In this document: one piece after another, positions 27,497 through 36,374 of the stretch
Numbering within the stretch: the stretch's first letter is position 1
Layout of the letters: the number at the start of each line of letters is the position of its first letter
Source: Taibaiella sp041660405
Lineage (GTDB): Bacteria; Bacteroidota; Bacteroidia; Chitinophagales; Chitinophagaceae
DNA length: 64,000 nucleotides
Direction: 5' to 3'
Assembly (NCBI GenBank): GCA_041660405.1
Contig: JBAZWL010000026.1
Coordinates: 5,950 to 69,949, forward strand
Notes under the pieces: model-generated
What the model was told of the DNA's origin: nothing
Database searches by the model: none
What the model saw: only the letters and a program-made list of their open reading frames with translations
Made by a program: the position numbers and the translations under genes

Positions 27497-27898
27497 ATGA
27501 ATTTGAGCCACATACGCTCCAATATTAAAAAGTTGCGGCGGGCTAAGGGAACAACCCAGAGAGAGATGGCGCTTCGGCTATATATGGACGAACGTACTTA
27601 TGCCAAAATTGAACGTGGTGTAAATAAATCAATGGACATCAGATTACTATCTGCTATCGCAGATATTTTAGATACGGATGTGGCCAGCCTGCTTGAAGAC
27701 TCCAACTCCAGTACTCATACTACAATCACATCGCAGGAAAAGACCGGAGAAAGCCTTGAATCCGGAAGAACTTTCTCCAAAAACAGTTTTCCCGATCCTG
27801 TAAATGAAACACTTTTGCAAGAAATAATGGCCCTGAAAGCCGAGGTCAAGGAACTTATAGCCGTTCAGAAGAAGGCTATGAAACTCTTAAAGCTATAA
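27497..27898 (+). CDS. Small XRE-family regulator 2
   Basis: A 133-aa paralog of the regulator at 15812. The HTH domain covers about residues 5-65 (IRSNIKKLRRAKGTTQREMALRL, YMDERTYAKIERGVNKSMDIRLL). A Ser/Thr-rich, divergent linker (about 70-105) leads to a C-terminal charged helix (LLQEIMALKAEVKELIAVQKKAMKLL), probably a coiled coil. The start codon follows AATTAACCCAAA. It is divergent from giant gene B in the same arrangement as regulator 1 and giant gene A, and is followed by a third paralog on the same strand. Its role as cassette regulator is inferred from the repeated arrangement. Confidence 0.85.
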   Translation: MNLSHIRSNIKKLRRAKGTTQREMALRLYMDERTYAKIERGVNKSMDIRLLSAIADILDTDVASLLEDSNSSTHTTITSQEKTGESLESGRTFSKNSFPDPVNETLLQEIMALKAEVKELIAVQKKAMKLLKL

Positions 27899-28066
27899 CC
27901 GTATTCCAATAAGGTTACATTCCTACCCTACTACGGGTATATTTAACAATTTTTACTATTTTTTTTCTTTAATTAGGAGCAATACCCCAATATTTGCGTA
28001 TCTTTAACATATTGAACCATTCTCCAATTTTAACCCGCCAAATGTTGCAACCAGACGCATTATATA

Positions 28067-28083
28067 GTTAAACCAATTAAACC
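28067..28083 (+). promoter_or_regulatory. TAAACC direct repeat before XRE gene 3
   Basis: GTTAAACCAATTAAACC with TAAACC at 28069-28074 and 28078-28083, the same 9-bp period and the same GTTAAACCAnnTAAACC core as before XRE gene 1. It ends 10 bp before the start codon. Candidate operator; inference. Confidence 0.4.
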
Positions 28084-28093
28084 TATATTGCTT

Positions 28094-28495
28094 ATGGACA
28101 TTTGCCACATCCGCAACAACATTAAATTATTGCGTAGGTCGAAGGGTATTACCCAAAAAGAAATTGCCGTCAAGTTGTTTATGGACGAGCGAACATATTC
28201 TAAGATTGAAAGAGGAGAAAAAAAGTCTATGGACGTCCGACTTCTATCATCAATTGCAGATATTCTCGAAACAGACATGTTCATCCTGCTTAAAAGTCCG
28301 GGTACCTTCACCCAGGAATTGTCTGCCAACCTGCATCCGGTTGTAGTAGATGATGAAATGTATAATCATATACATACGCTTCAGCAGGCACAAATGGATA
28401 TGATGCTTGAAATAAAACATATTGAAGAAAGTATCACCCAACTTATCCATGTAAATCAAACCACATTAAATCAGTTAAGAGTGGTGCATGTTTAA
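28094..28495 (+). CDS. Small XRE-family regulator 3
   Basis: A 133-aa third paralog. I use the ATG at 28094 (MDICHIRNNIKLL) because the N-terminus then aligns with the other two (MDLNCIRCNIKRL, MNLSHIRSNIKKL); a TTG two codons upstream is unlikely. The HTH contains ITQKEIAVKLFMDERTYSKIERGEKKSMDVRLL. The C-terminal part (about 90-130, HIHTLQQAQMDMMLEIKHIEESITQLIHVNQTTLNQL) looks like a coiled coil different in sequence from the other two. That suggests homotypic rather than mixed pairing, which is inference. It lies between regulator 2 and pepA, and a long inverted repeat follows. Confidence 0.85.
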   Translation: MDICHIRNNIKLLRRSKGITQKEIAVKLFMDERTYSKIERGEKKSMDVRLLSSIADILETDMFILLKSPGTFTQELSANLHPVVVDDEMYNHIHTLQQAQMDMMLEIKHIEESITQLIHVNQTTLNQLRVVHV

Positions 28496-28510
28496 CTACT
28501 TATTTTTTAC

Positions 28511-28539
28511 TTGAATTTATAGCTGTATCATTATTTTTG
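28511..28539 (+). promoter_or_regulatory. Predicted pepA promoter
   Basis: TTG (28511-28513), an 18-bp spacer, then TATTTTTG (28532-28539) fits the Bacteroidota TTG/TAnnTTTG arrangement. It lies 24 bp before the pepA start, and its -7 element is inside the inverted repeat. Confidence 0.55.
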
Positions 28540-28563
28540 CACTAATAAAATAATGATACAGCT
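28521..28563 (+). repeat. Perfect 17-bp inverted repeat abutting the pepA start
   Basis: AGCTGTATCATTATTTT (28521-28537), a 9-nt spacer, then its exact reverse complement (28547-28563), which ends on the base before the ATG. A T5 run follows within the first codons. It could be an operator, a leader hairpin that hides the start, or a terminator for the upstream regulator gene. Confidence 0.8.
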
Positions 28564-29991
28564 ATGTTTTTAAAAATGCAAAAGAGCCCCAAAGGCCATC
28601 TCATCCATATTGTTGAAAATGTAGCACAACTTAAACTAGCCCTCCTTTCCAAAGAAGAACTTATCTACGCTGAACAACAGGTGCGCAATGAGAGCAAAAT
28701 CATTACGATTAATCGTTACGAATTTCAAATCTTCCTGCTTATATCTATTCCCAAAAATGAAAGTTATAAAACAAGGGAAGCCCTGCGTAAGCAAGGAGCA
28801 GAATTGCAAACGCTCCTCAATGCAATAAAAGCAAAAGAAATTACGCTTACCAATCATACTACAGATCCGCTTGCTGCATACGCCGTAGCAGAAGGCCTGG
28901 TACTGGCCTCTTACCAATTCCTGAAGTATAAGGCAGATGCTAAAAAATTAACTTACAGCCTTACTGATATTGGTTTTGAAAAACAAAGCATCACGCTTAA
29001 AGATCTCAAACAACTTCAGGCTATCTGCGAAGCCATGTACCTTACCCGTACGTTGGTAAATGAGCCATTGAGCTATCTTACTGCAGAACAACTTTCAAAA
29101 GAGATTACCAACATTGGCAAAGAAGGCGGTTTCCGGGTAAATGTATTGGGCAAGGCCAAGATAGAGCAAATGAATATGGGCGGTATCCTGGCCGTGAACC
29201 GTGGCAGTATGTTGCCACCTACGTTTACGATCATGGAACATCGTCCTGCAAAGGCAATCAATAAAAATCCGATAGTATTGGTAGGTAAAGGCATTGTTTA
29301 TGACACTGGTGGTCTTAGCCTTAAGCCTACACCCAACTCCATGGACCGTATGAAAAGTGATATGAGCGGGGCCGCTTTGGTAACCGGTGTAATGTATGTT
29401 GCGGCACAACTTGACCTTCCATTACACCTTGTTGCATTGGTACCTGCCACGGATAACAGGCCGGGCGAAAATGCCTATGTACCGGGCGATGTAATTACTA
29501 TGTACAGTGGCACTACTGTTGAGGTAATGAATACCGATGCAGAAGGAAGGCTGGTGCTGGGTGACGCCTTACATTATGCAAAGAAATACAGGCCTGAACT
29601 GGTTATAGACTTTGCAACACTTACCGGAGCTGCCACTGCTGCTGTAGGTGATGTAGGCATAGTAACTATGGGTAATGCCAGTGATAACATTAGACAAAAG
29701 CTGCACCAGAGCGGCTTTAATCAATACGAACGCCTGATTGAGTACCCACTGTGGGATGAATATGGAGATATGATCAAATCGGACATTGCCGATCTTAAAA
29801 ATATAGGCGGCCCAACGGGAGGAGCTATTACTGCAGGTAAATTCCTCGAACATTTTACCGAATATCCCTGGATGCATTTCGATATCTGCGGGGTATCTCA
29901 TACTCTGGCTAAGAAAGACTACAGAACTGCAGGTGGCACAGGCTATGGGTTAAGAATGATTGTAGATTTTCTGGTGAATTATGGTAAATAA
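28564..29991 (+). CDS. pepA: Leucyl aminopeptidase, M17 family
   Basis: Cytosolic metallo-aminopeptidase of 475 aa, a normal length. The catalytic core is clear: VGKGIVYDTGG (residues 240-250, with Lys242 and a metal-ligand Asp247) and NTDAEGR (323-329, Asp325/Glu327 as metal ligands, Arg329). KSDMSGAA precedes them and GGAITAGKFLEHF follows. The N-terminal domain is the usual poorly conserved M17 part. Two starts are possible: ATG at 28564 directly after the inverted repeat, or ATG at 28576 (MQKSPKG), which would leave room for a T-tail after the hairpin. A strong terminator shared with the DUF1501 gene follows. Confidence 0.95.
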   Translation: MFLKMQKSPKGHLIHIVENVAQLKLALLSKEELIYAEQQVRNESKIITINRYEFQIFLLISIPKNESYKTREALRKQGAELQTLLNAIKAKEITLTNHTTDPLAAYAVAEGLVLASYQFLKYKADAKKLTYSLTDIGFEKQSITLKDLKQLQAICEAMYLTRTLVNEPLSYLTAEQLSKEITNIGKEGGFRVNVLGKAKIEQMNMGGILAVNRGSMLPPTFTIMEHRPAKAINKNPIVLVGKGIVYDTGGLSLKPTPNSMDRMKSDMSGAALVTGVMYVAAQLDLPLHLVALVPATDNRPGENAYVPGDVITMYSGTTVEVMNTDAEGRLVLGDALHYAKKYRPELVIDFATLTGAATAAVGDVGIVTMGNASDNIRQKLHQSGFNQYERLIEYPLWDEYGDMIKSDIADLKNIGGPTGGAITAGKFLEHFTEYPWMHFDICGVSHTLAKKDYRTAGGTGYGLRMIVDFLVNYGK

Positions 29992-29994
29992 AAT

Positions 29995-30028
29995 AAGAAA
30001 TGGTCGCTGTTCTCAGCGACCATTTCTT
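29995..30028 (+). terminator. Bidirectional terminator between pepA and the DUF1501 gene
   Basis: Perfect 15-bp inverted repeat AAGAAATGGTCGCTG / CAGCGACCATTTCTT with a 4-nt loop, between convergent genes. Confidence 0.85.
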
Positions 30029-30053
30029 ACTCATACTTCGCAATATGGTATCA

Positions 30054-31904
30054 TTATTCAAAAATAATTTTCTCAACAACCTCGATCTGGTTGAAAATAA
30101 TTTTTAAAATGTAAAGGGTGCTACTTTCCAATATATCCGGCAAATTAAGCTGGACATGTCTTCTGGCCCCAAACTGGTTGTAATATAAACGTTGCCCGCT
30201 TGTGGTATATATAGCTACTTCAATATTGGATTGTACATCATTAAAAAACTCGATATTCAAATTAAAGTTCTTTACAGGATTAGGATAGACCCTTAATTGT
30301 TGTGTCTGCTCGCCGCTTTGTATAGTGGTAACATTTGAATAAGCTATTCCTTCCTTTTTAGTAATGCCTTTAACCCTGTAATACATAACCGGTACATATA
30401 CCCGGTCTTCCTGTAAAACATAGGTGTCATATTTAAGATCAGACTGTTGCTTTGTCATAACGGATTCGCTAAATGTTATTGCGTCATCAGAACGTTCCAG
30501 GATAAATTTATCATAGCGTTCATTTTCAGTAACAGTAAAAATAAGACGGACAAAGGCTCCCACTATTGTTGCAGTTAAGGCTATACCCGCTAATGGCAGC
30601 GGCGTTCCATCCTCATTGAAGATGGCCAGTGTATCGTAATTACCACCCAATATACTTTGCGATTGATCTGAAGTCAGGCATAACCAATTTTGCATTACAC
30701 TAGCGTAAAGCTGTCTGAAATCAAACTGGGTGGGCACCTGTGTGTTAGCAGTAGATACTGCCGGCAGCACCGGCGATGAACCTATGATACCTCCATTTAC
30801 CCCTGCGCCAAAAAAGATAACAGGTGCTGCTGTACCATGATCCGTACCATTGCTGGTATTACTTATCACTCTTCTGCCAAATTCGCTGAAGGTCATGCCG
30901 GTAACCTTATCTGCTTTATTCATTAATGTAAGATCATTTTGAAAAGCAGTGATGGCAACCGAAAGTTTAGATAAGGCATTGGCATGCGTTCCGGTAGTTG
31001 TATTTCCGGAAACCACCTGGCTTATATGGGTATCAAAGCTATCAGGATGGTTTACAATGTATACCGGTGTAGTAAGGCCACCGCCTATCAGCCTGGCAAC
31101 GATCTTTAGCTGGTCAGATAAGCTATTGCCCGATTCGGGATACATGGTGGATAATGTTGCCTGTGCATTGTAAGCATTGGAAATACGGGAAGTATATGCA
31201 TTACTCTGATCTTTCATTAACCGCAGGAAAGAAAGTTCTACACCATAATCGCTTGAAGGCACTGCACCGCTTGAAGCATTTAACACATTCAATAGCGATG
31301 CGGGATTGGGTGCACTGTATCCCATATTTACAGACGGCCCCTGGAGCGACATTGCGAGCGAACCACCTATCTGTATTGCCGGCGGATCGGGATCTATTTC
31401 ATTAGGATAACCATCAGGGTAGCCCGGATAAGTTGCATCCAATTCTCTGCCCAGCCATCCGGTATCTAATGTCTCGCCGGAATCCGCTGCAGTAAACCAG
31501 GTATCCTGTGCATGGAAATGGCTAAAATTGGGATTGGGATATGAAACACCTTGTACGATACAAATCTGCCCCTTATTATACATGAGCTGCAGCCCTGCCA
31601 TGGCGGGATGCAGGCCAGTTGTAGCCGTTCCCGTTAACGACAATACAGAACTCTGCGGAATCATAACATTACTTCTTGCGTGGCTAAGCTCTGAATAACG
31701 ATCCAGGGGAATCACCATATTCAGTCCATCATTTCCCCCATTCATCTGGATAATAACAAGGATCTTATCACAGGAATTTGTAGGTCGCGCCACTGCATCC
31801 AGGAAGGGATGCATAAGCCCTTCTCCGGCAAACACCGGTATGCCTCTTAGAAATAAAGGCACGGATAACAGGGCTGAATTTTTGAAAAAATTTCTACGGT
31901 CCAT
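30054..31904 (-). CDS. DUF1501 family protein with Tat-like signal and T9SS sorting domain
   Basis: A 616-aa exported protein of the DUF1501 (sulfatase-superfamily-like) group. The N-terminus MDRRNFFKNSALLSVPLFL carries RRNFFK, close to the twin-arginine motif. The body has the family marks VIIQMNGGNDGLNMVIP, HFHAQDTWFT, GWLGRELDATYPGY, VNHPDSFDTH, MTFSEFGRRVISNTSNGTDHGTAAPVIFFG. A degenerate FN3-like cargo domain (about 455-540) and a type A sorting domain (LRVYPNPVKNFNLNI...VEVVEKIIFE-like end) follow. It is 12 bp downstream of the DUF1800 gene; the two families almost always occur together. The biochemical function is unknown. Tat export followed by T9SS transfer is inferred from the two signals. 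Confidence 0.9.
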   Translation of the reverse strand: MDRRNFFKNSALLSVPLFLRGIPVFAGEGLMHPFLDAVARPTNSCDKILVIIQMNGGNDGLNMVIPLDRYSELSHARSNVMIPQSSVLSLTGTATTGLHPAMAGLQLMYNKGQICIVQGVSYPNPNFSHFHAQDTWFTAADSGETLDTGWLGRELDATYPGYPDGYPNEIDPDPPAIQIGGSLAMSLQGPSVNMGYSAPNPASLLNVLNASSGAVPSSDYGVELSFLRLMKDQSNAYTSRISNAYNAQATLSTMYPESGNSLSDQLKIVARLIGGGLTTPVYIVNHPDSFDTHISQVVSGNTTTGTHANALSKLSVAITAFQNDLTLMNKADKVTGMTFSEFGRRVISNTSNGTDHGTAAPVIFFGAGVNGGIIGSSPVLPAVSTANTQVPTQFDFRQLYASVMQNWLCLTSDQSQSILGGNYDTLAIFNEDGTPLPLAGIALTATIVGAFVRLIFTVTENERYDKFILERSDDAITFSESVMTKQQSDLKYDTYVLQEDRVYVPVMYYRVKGITKKEGIAYSNVTTIQSGEQTQQLRVYPNPVKNFNLNIEFFNDVQSNIEVAIYTTSGQRLYYNQFGARRHVQLNLPDILESSTLYILKIIFNQIEVVEKIIFE

Positions 31905-31916
31905 CTTGGTATTTTT

Positions 31917-33773
31917 TTACATTAACTGAAATTCAGCAAGCTGTATAACAGCTGTGATCAAAGCTTTCAACTTGTTGTTTACCGTAGTACGATAGGTGGT
32001 GTTGGTTGGATTATTTACAAAATTATTCCAGGCGGTAGTCCAGTAGCCGTCTGTAACCTGTCCGCTAAGAAGGTTTTGAATCTTCAGTTCATTCTTGTAC
32101 GTCTGTGGCAGATCAAGACTTAAAAGGTAACGCACAAAAATATCAACGACAGTACCTGGCGATTGAATATCAAGTGCCGGAAACTGCTGTATAAAAGCGA
32201 TGCCATCAATCTTGATAGTATTACCTGAAACTGTATATCCGCTAATAAGGGAATTGAGATAGGTTGACCGCTTCTGAATGGTATTCGCATTGATCCAGTT
32301 CTGATAGAATGTTGGTGCCTGGTAATAAGCCTTCCATCCTGAAACAGTGGGTACAAGGCCCTGGCCTTGCTCCATATTGCTCCTGGCATTGTTGTTCAGA
32401 TTCTCCCAGATTTTGTATTGATCAAACAATTGTGTAGCCCCCGAAGTTGCTGCAGTATTGACATTCAGAGTATTTAAAACACCTGCGATCATATCAATCG
32501 GGCTTTTAATCATCACGCCCCTGTTAGCCATGTCAAAAAAGTGCTCACTCTTCAACAACAGTTTTACAACAGGCAGCATGTTCCAGTTATTGGATATCAG
32601 TGCTGCCGCTAAAGGCACAATAACATTTGTTTCAATGTTAGTATCAATATCATAGTAAACGAAATATCGGTATAACCTTCTGCATATATATCTTGCTATA
32701 GTTGTGCTTTGATGAAGAAACAACATATCAAAGTATGCATTGAACTCATTGGCCCCGTTTGCACCGATCTGGTTGGCGATGACGTTATTATTAAAATTTG
32801 AGGAGAACGTTTTAGCAGATTGATTATGAAAAGCGGGGGAGAAATTAACGACAAAAGGATAAGGATTAGTAAAGGAAGCAACCTTCCAACCAGACAATAC
32901 TTTTGCTCCTGATTGAACATCAAGTTCGGTGTAATTCTGTGTCGGGTTTTTGCCCAGCATAAACAATTCCATAAGCTCTCTGGCAAAATTTTCATTAGGT
33001 GCAACGGCGGTGCTGTAGTGATTGCCAAGATAAATAAGCATTGCCGGTGCCTTCGCAATAAGCTTGATCAATGTTTTAAAATTGCCAAGGGCATTATCGC
33101 GTAACAGCTTGATGTAATCGTTGAAAAGTGTTGCAGAGTTACTGACAGCAGTATTGATAACACTGTAATTCACCGGAATGAAATGATACCAGAACCCAAC
33201 CATTTTTTCCCTTATTGTTGGTCCGTCATTCAGCCACAAGCCCCAGTTCCAACATAAATGGCTGCTCAATCGCGAGACGTTTACACTTTTATCGTTTAAT
33301 GATGTGGCACTGGAGTAAGTCAGGTTATTATTGGTCCAGTTGCCACCAAGCCCAATTACAGGATCTACAATAGCAGCCTGGTTATAATTGAGCGGAGTAG
33401 GTGACGGTAACGTTGGTGTATTATTAATTGATGTAAGGAAATTTACAGCATTGGAAGTGGTCATTGCTGTGAGTAATTCAATATCAGATTTCTTATTACC
33501 GAATCCCGTACGTTTCAAAAGATGTATAACTTGCCATTGGGTCCATGGTCCGGTATAAGGTTGCAACCCACTGGTAATAGCCCCTACTCTTTCGGCTGTG
33601 TGTCCCGTTTCATTACTCTCTTCATTGTCAATTTCTTCGATAAAGTTTTCGTAAGGTGAGTAGTGACGTTCCGAAAGACCCTTCCTCGAATATTTTTTAA
33701 ATAATACGTCCCCTTCTTCCCTGTTTAAGACTTTACTAAAAAAGCCTCTTCTTTTGTATTTATTCGCTGACAT
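31917..33773 (-). CDS. DUF1800 family protein
   Basis: A 618-aa partner of the DUF1501 protein. The conserved DUF1800 core is plain: WNWGLWLNDGPTIREKMVGFWYHFIPV, IKLLRDNALGNFKTLIKLIAKAPAMLIYLGN, PNENFARELMELFMLGKNPTQNYTELDVQSGAKVLSGW, ARYICRRLYRYFVYYDID. The N-terminus is polar and basic (MSANKYKRRGFFSKVLNREEG) without an obvious signal peptide, so export, if any, would depend on its partner; that is inference. It is the first gene of a two-gene operon. The 277-bp divergent region before it is shared with the S46 peptidase gene. Confidence 0.92.
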   Translation of the reverse strand: MSANKYKRRGFFSKVLNREEGDVLFKKYSRKGLSERHYSPYENFIEEIDNEESNETGHTAERVGAITSGLQPYTGPWTQWQVIHLLKRTGFGNKKSDIELLTAMTTSNAVNFLTSINNTPTLPSPTPLNYNQAAIVDPVIGLGGNWTNNNLTYSSATSLNDKSVNVSRLSSHLCWNWGLWLNDGPTIREKMVGFWYHFIPVNYSVINTAVSNSATLFNDYIKLLRDNALGNFKTLIKLIAKAPAMLIYLGNHYSTAVAPNENFARELMELFMLGKNPTQNYTELDVQSGAKVLSGWKVASFTNPYPFVVNFSPAFHNQSAKTFSSNFNNNVIANQIGANGANEFNAYFDMLFLHQSTTIARYICRRLYRYFVYYDIDTNIETNVIVPLAAALISNNWNMLPVVKLLLKSEHFFDMANRGVMIKSPIDMIAGVLNTLNVNTAATSGATQLFDQYKIWENLNNNARSNMEQGQGLVPTVSGWKAYYQAPTFYQNWINANTIQKRSTYLNSLISGYTVSGNTIKIDGIAFIQQFPALDIQSPGTVVDIFVRYLLSLDLPQTYKNELKIQNLLSGQVTDGYWTTAWNNFVNNPTNTTYRTTVNNKLKALITAVIQLAEFQLM

Positions 33774-34050
33774 AATATTTCATTTTGATATAACAAAATT
33801 TACTTCAACAAAATACAGTGAAAGAATTGTTAAAAAAACAATCATATTGGGTGGGTTTCAGGACCAAAAAAGCGATATTACAGTGGAACTGCGAGTAATA
33901 CATACTAAAAAAATACAATAAGCATAAGACTGCAATTCGACAACGCTCATTCATGTATTGCTAATTCATGCATACTCAACTCATAAGGTCCTGGATTTTG
34001 CAAGTAGCTTTACTCACCATACCACAAAACATTTTTTTACTTTTGCTTCC

Positions 34051-36201
34051 ATGAAAAAAATTCTACTTAGCATTTTCGCAATGACCACGCTTTTTGCCGC
34101 CAGGGCAGATGAAGGCATGTGGGTACCTATGCTCATTGGCAAGAACTACGATGAGATGCAGAGAATGGGCCTGAAGCTCACTGCAGATGATTTGTACAAC
34201 GCCAATCATTCCAGTTTGAAAGATGCCATTGTGCACTTTGGCGGTGGCTGTACCGGAGAAATTATTTCACCTAACGGGCTACTGATTACGAATCACCATT
34301 GCGGATACGGAAGTATTGTAGATGTAAGTACTGTTGAGCATAACTATCTTGAAAACGGTTTTTGGGCAAAGAGTTATGATGAAGAAATATCTGCACCGGG
34401 CCTTACAGTAAAATTTCTTGTGCGGATGGAGGATGTAACCAGGCAGATGACCGGCATTGCTGATAAAGGAAGCGAAGAAAAAAATAAAAAAGCTTTTGAT
34501 AAACTTAAAGAAGAGCTGGAGAAAAAAGCAAATGAAGGTGGCAAATATTCTGCTACCGTAACTTCTTACTTCAGTGGTAATCAATATATCCTGTTGGTGT
34601 ACCAGATATTTACCGATGTAAGGCTGGTAGGAACACCTCCAAAATCATTAGGTAAATATGGAGGAGATACCGACAACTGGATGTGGCCACGCCATACTGC
34701 CGACTTCTCTATGTTCCGTGTATATGCTGATAAGAATAATAATCCAGCTGCTTATTCTAAAGCTAATGTGCCTTACAAACCCAAAAAATTCCTTCCGGTT
34801 TCTACACAGAGTATAAAAGAATCTGACTTTACTATGGTAATGGGCTATCCCGGCCGTACCAACAGATACGAGACTTCTTATGGTGTGGATATGGCAATTA
34901 ATGAGGTGAATCCATCTATTGTAAAGATCCGTGATATGCGCCTTGCTATTATGCGCAACCATATGCGCAAAGATGAAGGGGTGAATCTTAAACTGGCTAC
35001 ATCGTACGCAAAAATAGCTAACTACTGGAAGTACTTCATAGGTCAGACAGAACAGCTAAAAAAACTTCATGTAATTGAAGAAAAACAAGCACAGGAAAAA
35101 GACTTTACCAACTGGTCCAAAGCCAACAACAGAGACTATGAAGATCTGATGACTAAGTATGCGAAAGCGTATTCAACCTACAGGCCTTACGCCAAACACA
35201 ACACTTACTATACAGAGTGTTTTATGGGCTCGGCATTGGCCAAGCTGGCGGCAAAAACAGATGGTTTGTACAAGGCATTATCAAATAAGAAAAGCAAGCC
35301 GGAAGACATTGCCAAACAAGTAGCCGATTTGCGTAAGGCGCGTAAAGATGCTATGAAAGATTTTGTAGCGGCACCGGAACAGGAAATATTTGCACGCACA
35401 GCCGAAATGTTCTATAAAGATGTACCTCAAAGCCAGCTACCGGATTTTTATCAGAAATTTATCTTCAAACAATTTGGCAACAGCAACTGGACCAAGACTT
35501 TTAACGACTTTGCCAACTATGCTTTTTTGAATACGCTATTGCTGGATGATGTCAAATTTGAGAACTTCTGTTCTATGCCTTCTTTAGACAAAATGAATGC
35601 AGATCCTGCTATTCAATATGCTTTGAGTTTTGTTCATAATTACGAGGATAACTACAAGCCACGCCAGGAAGAATTTACCAAAACAAAAGATGCTTTGAGC
35701 AAACAATATATTAAGGGAATGATGCAAAAAAATCAGGGGAAATTATTTTACCCTGATGCCAACAGCACCATGCGTATTTCTTATGGAACTGTAGGTGGCT
35801 ACAGTCCCCAGGATGCAGTTACTTATGACTATTATACTACGATTGATGGTTTATTAGCCAAGTATAAAGCAGGGGATGAAGAGTTTGATCTGCCAGCCGA
35901 TTTTCTTGAACTAAGCAAGACAAAAGATTACGGAAGATACGCTGATGCAAATGGTGAATTAGTAACCTGTTTCATTACCAATAATGATATTACCGGTGGT
36001 AATAGCGGAAGCCCGGTAATCAATGGCAAAGGCGAATTACTTGGCCTTGCATTCGACGGTAACTGGGAAGCTATGAGCGGTGATATTGCTTTCGACAAGA
36101 AATATAAAAAGACAATTGTTGTTGATGTACGATTTGTATTGTGGCTGATTGATAAATATGGTAAAGCCGAGAATCTGATCAACGAAATGACATTGAATTA
36201 A
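34051..36201 (+). CDS. S46 family dipeptidyl-peptidase (DPP7/DPP11 type)
   Basis: Periplasmic serine exopeptidase that removes dipeptides from peptide N-termini. I start at 34051 (MKKILLSIFAMTTLFAARADEGMW...), giving 716 aa with a short signal peptide and the family-typical mature start. The 31 upstream codons are not protein-like. Catalytic residues by motif: His82 or His83 in ITNHHCGYG, Asp218 in PRHTADFSMFRVY, Ser652 in TGGNSGSPVINGKGE. The discriminating position shortly after the Ser motif reads AFDGNWE, i.e. Gly rather than Arg, which favours DPP7-like preference for hydrophobic residues; inference. A TACTTTTG element ends 5 bp before the ATG. A terminator follows. Confidence 0.95.
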   Translation: MKKILLSIFAMTTLFAARADEGMWVPMLIGKNYDEMQRMGLKLTADDLYNANHSSLKDAIVHFGGGCTGEIISPNGLLITNHHCGYGSIVDVSTVEHNYLENGFWAKSYDEEISAPGLTVKFLVRMEDVTRQMTGIADKGSEEKNKKAFDKLKEELEKKANEGGKYSATVTSYFSGNQYILLVYQIFTDVRLVGTPPKSLGKYGGDTDNWMWPRHTADFSMFRVYADKNNNPAAYSKANVPYKPKKFLPVSTQSIKESDFTMVMGYPGRTNRYETSYGVDMAINEVNPSIVKIRDMRLAIMRNHMRKDEGVNLKLATSYAKIANYWKYFIGQTEQLKKLHVIEEKQAQEKDFTNWSKANNRDYEDLMTKYAKAYSTYRPYAKHNTYYTECFMGSALAKLAAKTDGLYKALSNKKSKPEDIAKQVADLRKARKDAMKDFVAAPEQEIFARTAEMFYKDVPQSQLPDFYQKFIFKQFGNSNWTKTFNDFANYAFLNTLLLDDVKFENFCSMPSLDKMNADPAIQYALSFVHNYEDNYKPRQEEFTKTKDALSKQYIKGMMQKNQGKLFYPDANSTMRISYGTVGGYSPQDAVTYDYYTTIDGLLAKYKAGDEEFDLPADFLELSKTKDYGRYADANGELVTCFITNNDITGGNSGSPVINGKGELLGLAFDGNWEAMSGDIAFDKKYKKTIVVDVRFVLWLIDKYGKAENLINEMTLN

Positions 36202-36219
36202 GGAGCTTTGCTTACAACC

Positions 36220-36252
36220 AAAAGCCACGCAATGCCTGCGTGGCTTTTTTGT
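36220..36252 (+). terminator. Terminator after the S46 peptidase gene
   Basis: AAAAGCCACGCA (36220-36231), loop ATGCC, TGCGTGGCTTTT (36237-36248), then further T residues. Confidence 0.85.
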
Positions 36253-36374
36253 TTATCATAGATTTTATGAATAGAAGCAATTGAAAATTAACAGATTGAA
36301 ATGTAACGTTCTATTAGCAAACCTTTTTAAATTTGGATTGTAATTACAAAACAATCAAAACAAAAACTACAATC

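Noticed and set aside
15812..28495. XRE genes as prophage repressors or toxin-antitoxin antitoxins
   Set aside because: No phage, integrase or toxin-like gene is nearby; all three sit in the same relation to the adhesin cassettes.
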